This document shows, piece after piece, positions 1 through 6,844 of a DNA stretch of 29,048 bases. The notes under the pieces are model-generated. The model made no database searches and was not told the origin of the DNA. It was given only the letters and a program-made list of their open reading frames with translations. The stretch comes from Syntrophaceae bacterium UBA5619 (GTDB taxonomy: Bacteria; Desulfobacterota; Syntrophia; Syntrophales; UBA5619): the NCBI GenBank assembly GCA_002424545.1, contig DIKL01000025.1:1-29048 (forward strand), given 5' to 3'. The stretch's first letter is position 1; each line of letters opens with the position of its first letter. The position numbers and the translations under genes are program-made.

Positions 1-45
1 TTTAATGGCCAGTATTAGGAAATAATTAAAAAAGGAGGAAGAAAA

Positions 46-1050
46 ATGAAAGTACTTTCAGTTCGTTTGGATGGTATTGGAAAGTTGGTTCTTGCGGAAC
101 GGGACTTGGAATTGGGAGATACGGACATATTGGTAAAAACCCATCAGGCATCTATTTGTCTTGCAGATGTCCAAATCTACAAGAAGGGATATTATGCTGA
201 AGGCACCTCTCTTTCATTCCCATCATATCCAGGTCATGAGAGTGGTGGAACGGTTGAAAAAGTGGGGTCTCGAGTTCATGAATTCATACCGGGTGATAAA
301 GTTATTCTTATGCATGATGTTCGGGCTGGTGGCCTGGGGCCTGGTGGGATGGCAACTTATTTTAAGGCAAAAGCGATAGATTTGGTGCCGGTTCCAGAGG
401 GAATGGATATGGATCTAGCTTGTTTGGGAGAAACTATTGCACCATTTGTCTATGTAGTGCAAAAAAGTGGTGTTAAATTAGGGGACACTGTTGTGGTCAC
501 AGGTCTCAATTTTATTGGGCAAATTGTGGCACAGGGAGTCAAAAAAAGTGGGGCGTACAGAGTGATTGGTATTGATAATAACGATTTCAGGCTTAATCTG
601 GCAAAGGACTTGGGTGCTGATTTTGTTATCAACTCCAAAAAACAAGATGTCTTTAAGGAAGTAATGGCTCTGACAAATGGGAAAGGTGCAGACCTCGTGT
701 GCCAGACTGCCGCGTATGTCGATACAACTGTTGAAGAATACATGAATTTAGCCACGCAGCTTGTGAAACCTATGGGGATTCTAGCCTTTCAGGGAGACTT
801 CCTTCACCCCATAAGAATAGACATACATCGATGGCATCATGAATCTCTTGATGTAAGATCGATAGCCTTTAGGCACTATACTTGGAGAGAAGTTCAAGTA
901 TGGACGGAAGATACGCTGAAACCAGTAATCTATGACTTAATTAAAATTAAACCACTGATTACTGCCACCTACAAGCTTAATGACATCGAACGTGCCTACA
1001 AAGATGCAATAGAAAATCCAAATGCACTAAAGGTGGTCTTAAAACCTTAA
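46..1050 (+). CDS. MDR-family (zinc-type alcohol dehydrogenase-like) oxidoreductase
   Basis: A 334-residue medium-chain dehydrogenase/reductase, expected to be a soluble NAD(P)-dependent enzyme acting on an alcohol/carbonyl or polyol substrate; the substrate cannot be read from the sequence. The N-terminal GroES-like domain carries Cys38, Asp41 and the PGHES motif (His64, Glu65) that usually form the catalytic metal site. The Rossmann domain starts near VVVTGLNFIGQ (149-159), a variant of the usual glycine-rich turn. The four-cysteine structural zinc loop of classical alcohol dehydrogenases is absent: the segment around 90-104 is glycine-rich and has no Cys. The start is the ATG at 46, preceded by AAGGAGG at 32-38. 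The gene is clearly AT-richer than the dpp, priA or ruv genes, with many A/T-ending codons, suggesting transfer or a different genomic context. It is monocistronic here unless genes lie upstream of the window. Confidence 0.85.
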   Translation: MKVLSVRLDGIGKLVLAERDLELGDTDILVKTHQASICLADVQIYKKGYYAEGTSLSFPSYPGHESGGTVEKVGSRVHEFIPGDKVILMHDVRAGGLGPGGMATYFKAKAIDLVPVPEGMDMDLACLGETIAPFVYVVQKSGVKLGDTVVVTGLNFIGQIVAQGVKKSGAYRVIGIDNNDFRLNLAKDLGADFVINSKKQDVFKEVMALTNGKGADLVCQTAAYVDTTVEEYMNLATQLVKPMGILAFQGDFLHPIRIDIHRWHHESLDVRSIAFRHYTWREVQVWTEDTLKPVIYDLIKIKPLITATYKLNDIERAYKDAIENPNALKVVLKP

Positions 1051-1178
1051 TCGGAAAGTAGCTATCAGCATTCCATTCTGGCACCTTTAACACAAGTACC
1101 AGAGAAGCAGTCTTAGGGATTGTCAATTTCACATTTGTAGGTTTTGTCGAGCTATGATCGACTAGAAAGGGGATAAAG

Positions 1179-1466
1179 ATGCTCGAACATATAGTTCTGG
1201 CCAAATTTAAGGCAGGAGTGAAAGGAGAGCAGATCGCCGAGTTGCGGAAAATGCTCGCGGCACTTCCTGCAACCATTCCAGAAATCAAGCGATATAAGTT
1301 TGGAGAAGATGTTCGCCCGGAAAAGACATTCGATTTCGCACTGGTGTCGACCTTTGAGAATGAAGGGGCGGTGAAAGGTTACCTTGATCATCCCAAACAC
1401 ATCATTGTCGCCAAGTACATAAGGAGCCTTGCGGCAAGTCTTCAGATAATGGACTTTGAATATTGA
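1179..1466 (+). CDS. Dabb (stress-responsive A/B barrel) domain protein
   Basis: A 95-residue single-domain protein matching the Dabb dimeric ferredoxin-like fold. It begins MLEHIVLAKFK, the usual first strand, followed by an amphipathic helix (16-31), a second strand with the family-typical KFGEDV (40-45), a central FALVSTFEN strand (53-61) and a HP-x-H region (72-75). Such proteins are small cytoplasmic dimers; some plant and bacterial relatives respond to stress or act as cyclases, but no function can be assigned here. The start at 1179 follows the purine-rich AAAGGGG at 1167-1173. It lies 128 nt after the MDR dehydrogenase on the same strand and shares its lower GC content, so the two may have arrived together. 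An inverted repeat, GTCGA-N7-TCGAC, at 1146-1162 sits just upstream. A terminator follows about 50 nt after the stop. Confidence 0.85.
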   Translation: MLEHIVLAKFKAGVKGEQIAELRKMLAALPATIPEIKRYKFGEDVRPEKTFDFALVSTFENEGAVKGYLDHPKHIIVAKYIRSLAASLQIMDFEY

Positions 1467-1518
1467 TAAGTTATGCGGAAGAATTGGTTGGATTTAGACT
1501 TCCGACATCACATGAGAT

Positions 1519-1565
1519 AAGGGCTTACGGATTGCAAGAAACCGATAGGTCCTTTTCTTTTTTTC
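1519..1565 (+). terminator. Rho-independent terminator after the Dabb gene
   Basis: Arm 1519-1530 pairs with 1542-1554 to give a 12-bp stem with one bulged A and two G-U pairs. The loop is 11 nt and the stem is followed by a T-rich tail (1555-1564). The T tail is on the plus strand only, so it serves the Dabb gene and not the minus-strand permease operon whose stop lies at 1712. Confidence 0.7.
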
Positions 1566-1711
1566 AATCCTTCCGATTTATTTCGTTTTACCGTATGCAA
1601 CAGTTCAAATGAGAATCATTAACTCCATGGAAAACAGGAAGCCCTTGACTCGTAGGTGAAAGAAATGGATGTCCGCATCAACTGAAGAATACCAAAGGGA
1701 CTACCCACCCG

Positions 1712-2545
1712 TTACCGCCGCAGCCGGGGGTCAAGGGCATCCCGGATCCCCTCTCCGAGTAGATTGTAACCGAGGACGGTGATCAGAATGGCCAGTCCGG
1801 GATAGAAGGAAAGCCACCAGGCGATGTCGATGTTGTCCTTTCCCGCCGTCAGGATGTTCCCCCAACTCGGCGTGGGCGGCTGAACTCCGATTCCGAGGAA
1901 ACTCAGCGCCGATTCCGTGAGAATCGCCCCCGCCACGCCGAGGGTAGCCGTGACCAGGACCGACGCCATCGCGTTCGGAAGGATATGCAGGAAGATGATC
2001 CGGAGGTCCCCGGCGCCGATCGCCCGCGCCGCCTGGATGAAATCCCTCTCCTTGAGGGAGATGAAGTCCGCCCGGACCAGCCGCGTCACCCCCATCCAAC
2101 CGGTCAGACCGATCACGATCATGATGTTCCAGATGGAGGGCTCCAGGATCGCGATCACGGCCAGAATCAGGAAAAAAGTGGGAAAGCAAAGCATGATGTC
2201 CACGAACCGCATGATCACCGCGTCCACCCAGCGTCCGTAGTAGCCGGCGAGCGCCCCGAGGATCGTTCCGATCAGGATGGAGATTCCGGTCGCCACGAAA
2301 CCCACCTTGAGGGAGATCCCCGCCCCCCAGATCATTCGGGAGAGAACGTCCCGTCCGAGCGGATCCGTCCCGAAGGGGTGCCCCTCCGAAGGGGAGGCGA
2401 GAACATTCTTCAGGTCGATGGCATTCGGGTCATGGGGGGTGAGCCAAGGCGCAAGCAACGAAACGGCAAACAGAACGATGACGATGACGCTCCCCGCGAC
2501 CGCCATCCGGTTGCTCATGAATCTTTTCCTAAAATCGTTTCCCAT
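1712..2545 (-). CDS. Peptide/nickel-type ABC transporter permease, DppC/OppC family
   Basis: A 277-residue inner-membrane permease of the dipeptide/oligopeptide/nickel importer family (the DppC/OppC/GsiD half). Visible marks are the N-terminal hydrophobic helix (15-35), the family signature HPFGTDPLGRD (56-66), several further membrane helices, and the cytoplasmic EAA loop that contacts the ATPase (about 172-191, with ARAIGAGD and LPNA). The C-terminus GEGIRDALDPRLRR is typical. The length is normal for the family. It follows the DppB-like partner with a 9-nt gap, so the two are co-transcribed. No ATP-binding subunit or periplasmic binding protein is present on either side, so the transporter must borrow these from elsewhere or be non-functional as encoded here. 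The substrate is unknown; peptides, nickel or sugars are all possible for this family. Confidence 0.92.
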   Translation of the reverse strand: MGNDFRKRFMSNRMAVAGSVIVIVLFAVSLLAPWLTPHDPNAIDLKNVLASPSEGHPFGTDPLGRDVLSRMIWGAGISLKVGFVATGISILIGTILGALAGYYGRWVDAVIMRFVDIMLCFPTFFLILAVIAILEPSIWNIMIVIGLTGWMGVTRLVRADFISLKERDFIQAARAIGAGDLRIIFLHILPNAMASVLVTATLGVAGAILTESALSFLGIGVQPPTPSWGNILTAGKDNIDIAWWLSFYPGLAILITVLGYNLLGEGIRDALDPRLRR

Positions 2546-2554
2546 GTTCTTCCC

Positions 2555-3529
2555 TCAGGACACCCGGATCCGCGGATCGGCCAGCGCGTAGAACACATCG
2601 GCGAGCAGGTTTCCGAACAGTGTGAGAACGGCGCCGATGAAAAGAATCCCCATAACCACCGGATAGTCCCGGGCCATGACCGCCATATAAAAAAGCTGGC
2701 CCATGCCCGGGATGGCGAAGATCGTCTCGAAGATGACGCTGCCCCCGATGAGTCCGGGAACCGACAATCCGAGGATCGTGATCACCGGAAGAAGGGCGTT
2801 TCGCAGCGCATGTCGATAGATCACCGCCCGCTCGGAAAGCCCCTTGGCCCTGGCCGTCAGGATGAAGTCCTGCCGGATCACCTCCAGCATGTTCGCCCGC
2901 ATGTACCGGGACAGCCCGGCCAGCCCGCCGAATGCCGCGAGGAGCACCGGCAAAATGAGATGCCGGATCAGATCCCAGAAAGCCATGCCCGGCGGCAGAT
3001 ATTCGGCGTTCAGCGAGCGGATCCCGGAGATCGGTAGCCAACCGAGATGGACGCCGAATAGAATCATCAGCAGGAGGGCCAGCCAGAAGGTCGGCACGGC
3101 AAAACCGATAAAGACGATAACAGCCGTGACCCGGTCGAAGAGCGAATCCTGGCGGACCGCGGAGAGCACGCCGAGCGGAATGGCCACAACGAAGATGAGC
3201 AGCATCGATAGCACGTTCAACAGGATCGTGATCGGCAGCCGTTCGAGAATCTTGTCCGCAACCGGTCGTCGATCCGTGGAAAAAGAAATCCCCAGATCGA
3301 GATGGGCCAGTTTCCCGAGCCACCGGATATATTGCACGGGCAGCGGTTGATCCAGGTCGTACATCGACCGGAGGCGCTCCTTCATCTCCACGGAGGCGCG
3401 CGGATTCATCTGGGTCTGAAGGTCGGTCGGGGAGCCCGGCGCCAGGTGCATCACGGTAAAACAGACGACCGTAATCCCGAACAGAAGCGGAATCATGAAG
3501 AGAAGTCTCTTTGCGATGTAGCGAAGCAT
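2555..3529 (-). CDS. Peptide/nickel-type ABC transporter permease, DppB/OppB family
   Basis: A 324-residue inner-membrane permease, partner of the DppC-like protein encoded just downstream. It begins [16 protein letters not shown], the standard DppB opening, followed by the periplasmic MHLAPGSP motif (27-34), [11 protein letters not shown] (near 57-67) and the EAA loop ([11 protein letters not shown], about 215-225). The C-terminus [10 protein letters not shown] is also typical. An in-frame ATG lies 36 nt upstream (first base 3565), but family alignment and the purine-rich GAGAGGGG just before 3529 favour the shorter form. The gene lies 43 nt after the TIM-barrel gene, so the order of transcription is TIM-barrel, dppB-like, dppC-like. 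All the family landmarks are intact, so this is not a decayed copy. Confidence 0.92.
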   Translation of the reverse strand: MLRYIAKRLLFMIPLLFGITVVCFTVMHLAPGSPTDLQTQMNPRASVEMKERLRSMYDLDQPLPVQYIRWLGKLAHLDLGISFSTDRRPVADKILERLPITILLNVLSMLLIFVVAIPLGVLSAVRQDSLFDRVTAVIVFIGFAVPTFWLALLLMILFGVHLGWLPISGIRSLNAEYLPPGMAFWDLIRHLILPVLLAAFGGLAGLSRYMRANMLEVIRQDFILTARAKGLSERAVIYRHALRNALLPVITILGLSVPGLIGGSVIFETIFAIPGMGQLFYMAVMARDYPVVMGILFIGAVLTLFGNLLADVFYALADPRIRVS

Positions 3530-3572
3530 GCCCCTCTCTATCCCTCTTCTCCGCCCGACCATCAAGGAAATG

Positions 3573-4367
3573 TCAGAAACCTTCCAACAGTTTCATCACA
3601 CGGAGGTTCTCCAACATCCGCCGAAGACCCTTTTCCGAATGGGATTCCACCGTGAGGATCGGCCGGAGTTTTTTCTCGCGGACCCTGGCGAAGAGTTCGC
3701 GAAAAGGGATATTCCCCTCACCCACCGGCAGATGCTCATCCGTCGTGCCGTCGTTGTCGTGGATATGAACCTCGCCCAGCCGATCGCCCAGGGTCTCGAT
3801 CCAAAGAGCCGGCGGGACGCCGCCGAAGGCGTTTGCGTGACCGGTATCGAAACAGAAGCGAACCTTCGGTGAGTCAAGCGCATCCAGCAGGTTTTTCAAC
3901 GGTCCGGGATCCCGTTCATAGACATTCTCCAGTGCGATGATCGTCTCCGCCTCTCGGATATCATCGAGAAGTGTCCGCCAGAAGGACAGGCTGTTTTCGA
4001 GCCACCGGGCTTCCGCCGAGATATAGTATTTCTCGTCGAATGAGGGATGACAGACCACGGAACGGGGTTTGAAGCAGGACACCAGATCGAAAACCCGGCG
4101 GAGGCGTTCCAGGGTCACCTGCCGGATCCGGGGATCGAGCGCCCCGGGTCGCAAATCCATGAACGGAGCGTGGAAGGTCACCGAAAGATCCGAATCGGCG
4201 AGACGTTCCGCCATCTCCCGGAAATCAGCCTTTTGAAAACGGTCAAGATCGTCGTGGTTGAAACTGATCTCCGGGTTGACCCGCTCCCGGATCACCCAGG
4301 GCAACAACTTTTCCCGGAGGAGACGGAAGGGGACATGAACCTGGATTTTTTGCAGAATCTCCCGCAT
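3573..4367 (-). CDS. Sugar phosphate isomerase/epimerase-like TIM-barrel protein
   Basis: A 264-residue protein of the xylose-isomerase-like TIM-barrel (AP-endonuclease 2) superfamily. Candidate divalent-metal ligands are spaced as in the family: His66 (FHAP), His107 (CHPSF), Glu147 (ALENV), Asp174 and His177 (FDTGHAN), His201 and His203 (VHIHDND) and Glu241 (TVESH). Members are usually sugar or sugar-phosphate isomerases/epimerases, with some endonuclease-IV-like enzymes. The alternating HIHDND and FDTGHAN motifs fit the isomerase-like branch better, but the substrate is unknown. The start ATG has GGAGG 11 nt upstream. It is the first gene of a minus-strand unit with the two ABC permeases, which could mean the enzyme processes the imported compound; that link is inference. 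A TATAAC-like -10 element (4391-4396, minus strand) lies upstream without a clear -35. Confidence 0.82.
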   Translation of the reverse strand: MREILQKIQVHVPFRLLREKLLPWVIRERVNPEISFNHDDLDRFQKADFREMAERLADSDLSVTFHAPFMDLRPGALDPRIRQVTLERLRRVFDLVSCFKPRSVVCHPSFDEKYYISAEARWLENSLSFWRTLLDDIREAETIIALENVYERDPGPLKNLLDALDSPKVRFCFDTGHANAFGGVPPALWIETLGDRLGEVHIHDNDGTTDEHLPVGEGNIPFRELFARVREKKLRPILTVESHSEKGLRRMLENLRVMKLLEGF

Positions 4368-4457
4368 GCGGAAATCGCCTCCGTTGCTTTGTTATAGCGT
4401 TTACCACAGGCCTTTCCTTTTCACAACCGCCAATCCACCAGGCATACCGGATGTTCA

Positions 4458-4486
4458 TTGACACAAACCCTCTATTCTGCTAATGA
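4458..4486 (+). promoter_or_regulatory. Candidate promoter for rsfS-comF-rfaE2
   Basis: A perfect TTGACA (4458-4463) with a 17-nt spacer to TAATGA (4481-4486), a poor -10. It lies in the divergent gap between the minus-strand TIM-barrel gene and rsfS. An in-frame TTG at 4458 that would extend rsfS upstream falls inside this -35 box, another reason to reject the longer start. Confidence 0.4.
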
Positions 4487-4560
4487 AAAATCTACAGGGC
4501 CCGTCACGGGAAGAGGCGCGGAGAGAAACGCCGCGGTCGTACCGCCGGTCAATCGAAAAA

Positions 4561-4567
4561 GAGGAGG
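4561..4567 (+). promoter_or_regulatory. Ribosome-binding site that fixes the rsfS start
   Basis: GAGGAGG lies 4 nt before the TTG at 4572. No comparable site precedes the upstream in-frame TTG at 4458. The protein from 4572 begins MAKKRVRD and then enters the conserved domain at once. Confidence 0.7.
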
Positions 4568-4571
4568 ACAT

Positions 4572-4970
4572 TTGGCGAAGAAGAGAGTGAGAGATTCGCG
4601 GGAGAGGGCGCTGTTCTGCCTCAACGCCTCTCTGCAGAAAAAGGCAAAAGACATCATCATCCTGAATGTAAGCGCGGTTTCCACCTTTGCGGATTACTTT
4701 ATCCTCTGCAGCGGGACGTCCGACCGCCAGGTCCGGGCGATCGCCGTCGCCATTCAGGAAAATTTGAAAAAGCTGGAGATCCTGCCCCTGGGGGTCGAAG
4801 GGGAGGATGCGGGGAGATGGGTCCTTTTGGATTACGACGATGTGATCATCCACGTTTTTCTCGAATCCGTCCGAACCTTCTACGATCTGGAGCGGCTCTG
4901 GTTCGAGACGCCGCGGCTGACGATCCCTGATGGAACGGCTTCGCTGAAGGAACTGCCTGAAGGGATGTAG
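4572..4970 (+). CDS. rsfS: Ribosomal silencing factor RsfS (Iojap/YbeB family)
   Basis: A 132-residue cytoplasmic protein of the RsfS/YbeB/DUF143 family. Known members bind ribosomal protein uL14 and block joining of the subunits, lowering translation in starvation or stationary phase. The core signatures are present: KKAKDIIILNV (23-33), FADYFILCSGTSDRQ (39-53), the EG-E-GRWVLLDYDDVIIH-type strand region and the C-terminal LERLW motif. TTG at 4572 is chosen as the start because of the strong GAGGAGG before it; this removes a 38-residue non-conserved extension. It is followed after 2 nt by comF, so the two are likely co-translated. In many bacteria rsfS sits next to nadD or rlmH; neither is here. 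Confidence 0.93.
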   Translation: MAKKRVRDSRERALFCLNASLQKKAKDIIILNVSAVSTFADYFILCSGTSDRQVRAIAVAIQENLKKLEILPLGVEGEDAGRWVLLDYDDVIIHVFLESVRTFYDLERLWFETPRLTIPDGTASLKELPEGM

Positions 4971-4972
4971 CC

Positions 4973-5761
4973 TTGAAAGAGATCCTGACCGGGATCGCCG
5001 ACCTCGTCTTTCCTCCCCGCTGCATCACCTGCGATGATCTGCTGGAGCGACACGGCGCGCTTCCTTTCTGTCCATCCTGCCTGGACGGGATTCGAACCAT
5101 CCGCTCCCCTCTCTGTCCACGCTGCGGGGTTCCATTTCCCGTCACGGAAGGGGAAGATCATCTTTGCGGCGACTGCATTACCGGGCAGAGACCCTATGCG
5201 GTCGCCCGCTCGGTCGGAAGGTACGAGGAAACGCTGCTGACGGCCATCCACCGGTTCAAATACCGCGGGAGAACCGGCATCGGTAAAATTCTGGGCGGAA
5301 TCATGGCCGATTTTGCGGGGACGATCTGGGATATGCAGGTTTTTGAGCGGATCGTGCCTGTTCCGCTGCATCGGAAAAAGCTGCGGGACAGGGGATTCAA
5401 CCAGGCCGTGATTCTGGCGCGAGAGTTGGCCAAACGGTTCGAGATTCCGCTCGATTTTATGTCACTGCGACGGGAGGTTTTCACGCCGCCGCAGGTCGGT
5501 CTACACCGAAAGGAACGGTCGGAAAACGTTCGCGGCGTGTTTGCGGTCCGATATCCGGAACAAATTGCCGGCCGGCGGATCCTTCTCGTGGACGATGTCT
5601 ACACCACGGGGAGCACGCTTGAGGAATGCTCCCGGATCCTGATCCGCGCAAAGGCGGAGTCCGTCGCCGTCCTGACGTTGGCCCGGGCGGTGCGGGATCA
5701 GGATATCCCTCCCGAATCGGTGCCGACATTGCCCGAAGGTTCCGCCGCGGGCGATGGATGA
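4973..5761 (+). CDS. comF: ComF family phosphoribosyltransferase-like protein
   Basis: A 262-residue ComF-type protein. Four CxxC pairs in the first 70 residues (Cys17/20, 33/36, 48/51, 65/68) form the usual N-terminal zinc-binding region. A type-I phosphoribosyltransferase domain follows, with FKYRGR (95-100), VPVPLH (128-133), RGFNQA (140-145) and the PRPP-binding loop ILLVDDVYTTGST (203-215). ComF proteins are linked to DNA uptake in naturally competent bacteria, but the family is also common in species not known to take up DNA, and its substrate is unclear. The start codon is TTG, 2 nt after the rsfS stop, with AAGGGA upstream inside the rsfS end. The 3' end overlaps an upstream in-frame ATG of rfaE2. 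The last 20 residues are low-complexity and not conserved. Confidence 0.9.
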   Translation: MKEILTGIADLVFPPRCITCDDLLERHGALPFCPSCLDGIRTIRSPLCPRCGVPFPVTEGEDHLCGDCITGQRPYAVARSVGRYEETLLTAIHRFKYRGRTGIGKILGGIMADFAGTIWDMQVFERIVPVPLHRKKLRDRGFNQAVILARELAKRFEIPLDFMSLRREVFTPPQVGLHRKERSENVRGVFAVRYPEQIAGRRILLVDDVYTTGSTLEECSRILIRAKAESVAVLTLARAVRDQDIPPESVPTLPEGSAAGDG

Positions 5762-5780
5762 AACGGAAGGAAACAGACGT

Positions 5781-6263
5781 ATGGAGAAGATTCTCGGTTG
5801 GAAAGCGTTGAGGGACGAGGTAGAGCATCGGCGGCGTCGGGGCGAAAAGATTGCCTTCACAAACGGTTGTTTCGATATTCTTCACGTGGGACACGTCCGG
5901 TATCTGGCCGAGGCGCGCAAGATGGGCGATCTGCTCATCGTGGCCCTCAACAGCGACGTCTCCGTCCGGGCGATCAAGGGAGAAAGGCGGCCCCTCGTCC
6001 CCCAGCAGCAGCGGGCCGAGGTGGTCGCCTCGCTGGCGGCGGTCGACTACGTGACCCTCTTCGACGAAACAAACCCGCTTACACTGATCGAATACCTGCG
6101 GCCCGATTGCCTGATCAAGGGAGGAGACTGGCCGGAAGAGGCCGTTGTTGGACGCAAAACTGTCCGGTCCTGGGGAGGGAGGGTCGTCCTGATCCCGATG
6201 GTCGAAGGGGCCTCTACGACAAACATTGTGGAAAAGATCCTCGAGGTTTATCGGAATGGGTAA
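5781..6263 (+). CDS. rfaE2: D-glycero-beta-D-manno-heptose 1-phosphate adenylyltransferase
   Basis: A 160-residue cytoplasmic nucleotidyltransferase corresponding to the C-terminal (second) domain of E. coli HldE. It adenylates heptose 1-phosphate with ATP to make ADP-heptose for the LPS inner core. The class motif NGCFDILHVGH (28-38) contains the HxGH nucleotide-binding signature. IKGGDWPEE and the C-terminal STTNIVEKI are family-typical. The start at 5781 has GGAAGG 10 nt upstream and gives a normal N-terminus; an earlier in-frame ATG at 5754 overlaps the comF stop and would add nine residues. The kinase half (rfaE1/hldA) is not fused and not in the window, so the organism uses separate kinase and adenylyltransferase genes. 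Together with lpxC this shows a Gram-negative envelope with heptose-containing LPS. Confidence 0.93.
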   Translation: MEKILGWKALRDEVEHRRRRGEKIAFTNGCFDILHVGHVRYLAEARKMGDLLIVALNSDVSVRAIKGERRPLVPQQQRAEVVASLAAVDYVTLFDETNPLTLIEYLRPDCLIKGGDWPEEAVVGRKTVRSWGGRVVLIPMVEGASTTNIVEKILEVYRNG

Positions 6264-6290
6264 TAAAAACACGCCCCGTTCATTTTTTGC

Positions 6291-6319
6291 TTTACAAACC
6301 TTCCGCGATCTTGTATGAG
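6291..6319 (+). promoter_or_regulatory. Candidate sigma70-type promoter for dksA
   Basis: TTTACA (6291-6296), 17-nt spacer, TATGAG (6314-6319). The predicted transcription start near 6326 leaves a short leader to the GTG at 6357. It separates dksA from the preceding rsfS-comF-rfaE2 unit. Confidence 0.45.
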
Positions 6320-6356
6320 CATTCCCCCAAATTGTATTTAGGAGATGAGAAGCGAC

Positions 6357-6737
6357 GTGGCAAAAACAACCATGAAACCCCAGAAGGTCGAATTTTTCAG
6401 ATACATGCTCTCCCAGAAGATCAATGAACTTCTCGGAGAAGCGGGAAAGACCGTGTCGGAAATGACGAGCGGCGCGAAAGAAAACTATCCCGATCCCAAT
6501 GATCGCGCCTCGCTCGAATCCGACCGAAATTTCGAGCTCCGGATCCGAGATCGCGAGAGAAAATTGATCCTGAAGATGCAGGAGGCGATCCAGCGGATGG
6601 ACGACGGCGTTTTTGGCATCTGTGAAGTTTGCAACGGACCGATTTCCGAAAAGAGGTTGATGGCAAGGCCGGTGACCACCCTCTGCATCGACTGCAAGAT
6701 GAAGCAGGAAAAAATGGAAAAACTCAAGGGGGAATAA
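6357..6737 (+). CDS. dksA: DksA/TraR-type RNA polymerase-binding zinc-finger protein
   Basis: A 126-residue DksA-family protein, expected to bind in the RNA polymerase secondary channel and, with ppGpp, adjust rRNA and biosynthetic promoters. The coiled-coil tip motif DxxDxA that is essential in E. coli DksA is present as DPNDRA (46-51). The C-terminal zinc finger has CEVC followed by CIDC with the family spacing. The protein is shorter at the N-terminus than E. coli DksA (151 aa), as in many deltaproteobacterial homologues. The start is uncertain: GTG at 6357 has AGGAG 12 nt upstream, while the ATG at 6345 abuts that same AGGAG and is too close. It has its own likely promoter and a terminator follows. 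Confidence 0.88.
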   Translation: MAKTTMKPQKVEFFRYMLSQKINELLGEAGKTVSEMTSGAKENYPDPNDRASLESDRNFELRIRDRERKLILKMQEAIQRMDDGVFGICEVCNGPISEKRLMARPVTTLCIDCKMKQEKMEKLKGE

Positions 6738-6758
6738 AGCCCGTCCTCCCGTGATCCC

Positions 6759-6830
6759 GGGCGGCGAAACCGCCGCCCTTCCATTCCCCTCATCCCCCTT
6801 CCCCCGGGGGAACAAAGAGGGGTTTTTTTT
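6759..6830 (+). terminator. Double hairpin terminator between dksA and priA
   Basis: A first hairpin GGGCGGCG-AAAC-CGCCGCCC (6759-6778) is followed by a nested hairpin: CCCCTC (6786-6791) with GAGGGG (6817-6822) enclosing the palindrome TTCCCCCGGGGGAA (6799-6812). A run of eight T (6823-6830) follows. The T run ends 14 nt before the priA start, so the priA message would need read-through or a start inside this region. Confidence 0.65.
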
Positions 6831-6844
6831 GAGGAACCCGCCGG

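Noticed and set aside
1985..3037. Long plus-strand open frame (350 codons) across the dppC/dppB region
   Set aside because: Shadow of the GC-rich minus-strand permease genes; the product is low-complexity and charged with no family motifs.
4458..4571. Upstream extension of rsfS from TTG 4458
   Set aside because: The TTG is inside a TTGACA -35-like box, has no ribosome-binding site, and the extra 38 residues are not family-like; GAGGAGG marks TTG 4572.
5087..5103. tRNA T-arm-like sequence (GGTTCGAATCCC on the minus strand)
   Set aside because: It lies inside comF coding sequence, the flanks do not form the 5-bp T stem, and no acceptor or anticodon arm is found around it.
5481..6815. Long minus-strand open frame (444 codons) opposite comF, rfaE2 and dksA
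   Set aside because: Spans three real plus-strand genes and their gaps; no recognisable domain.
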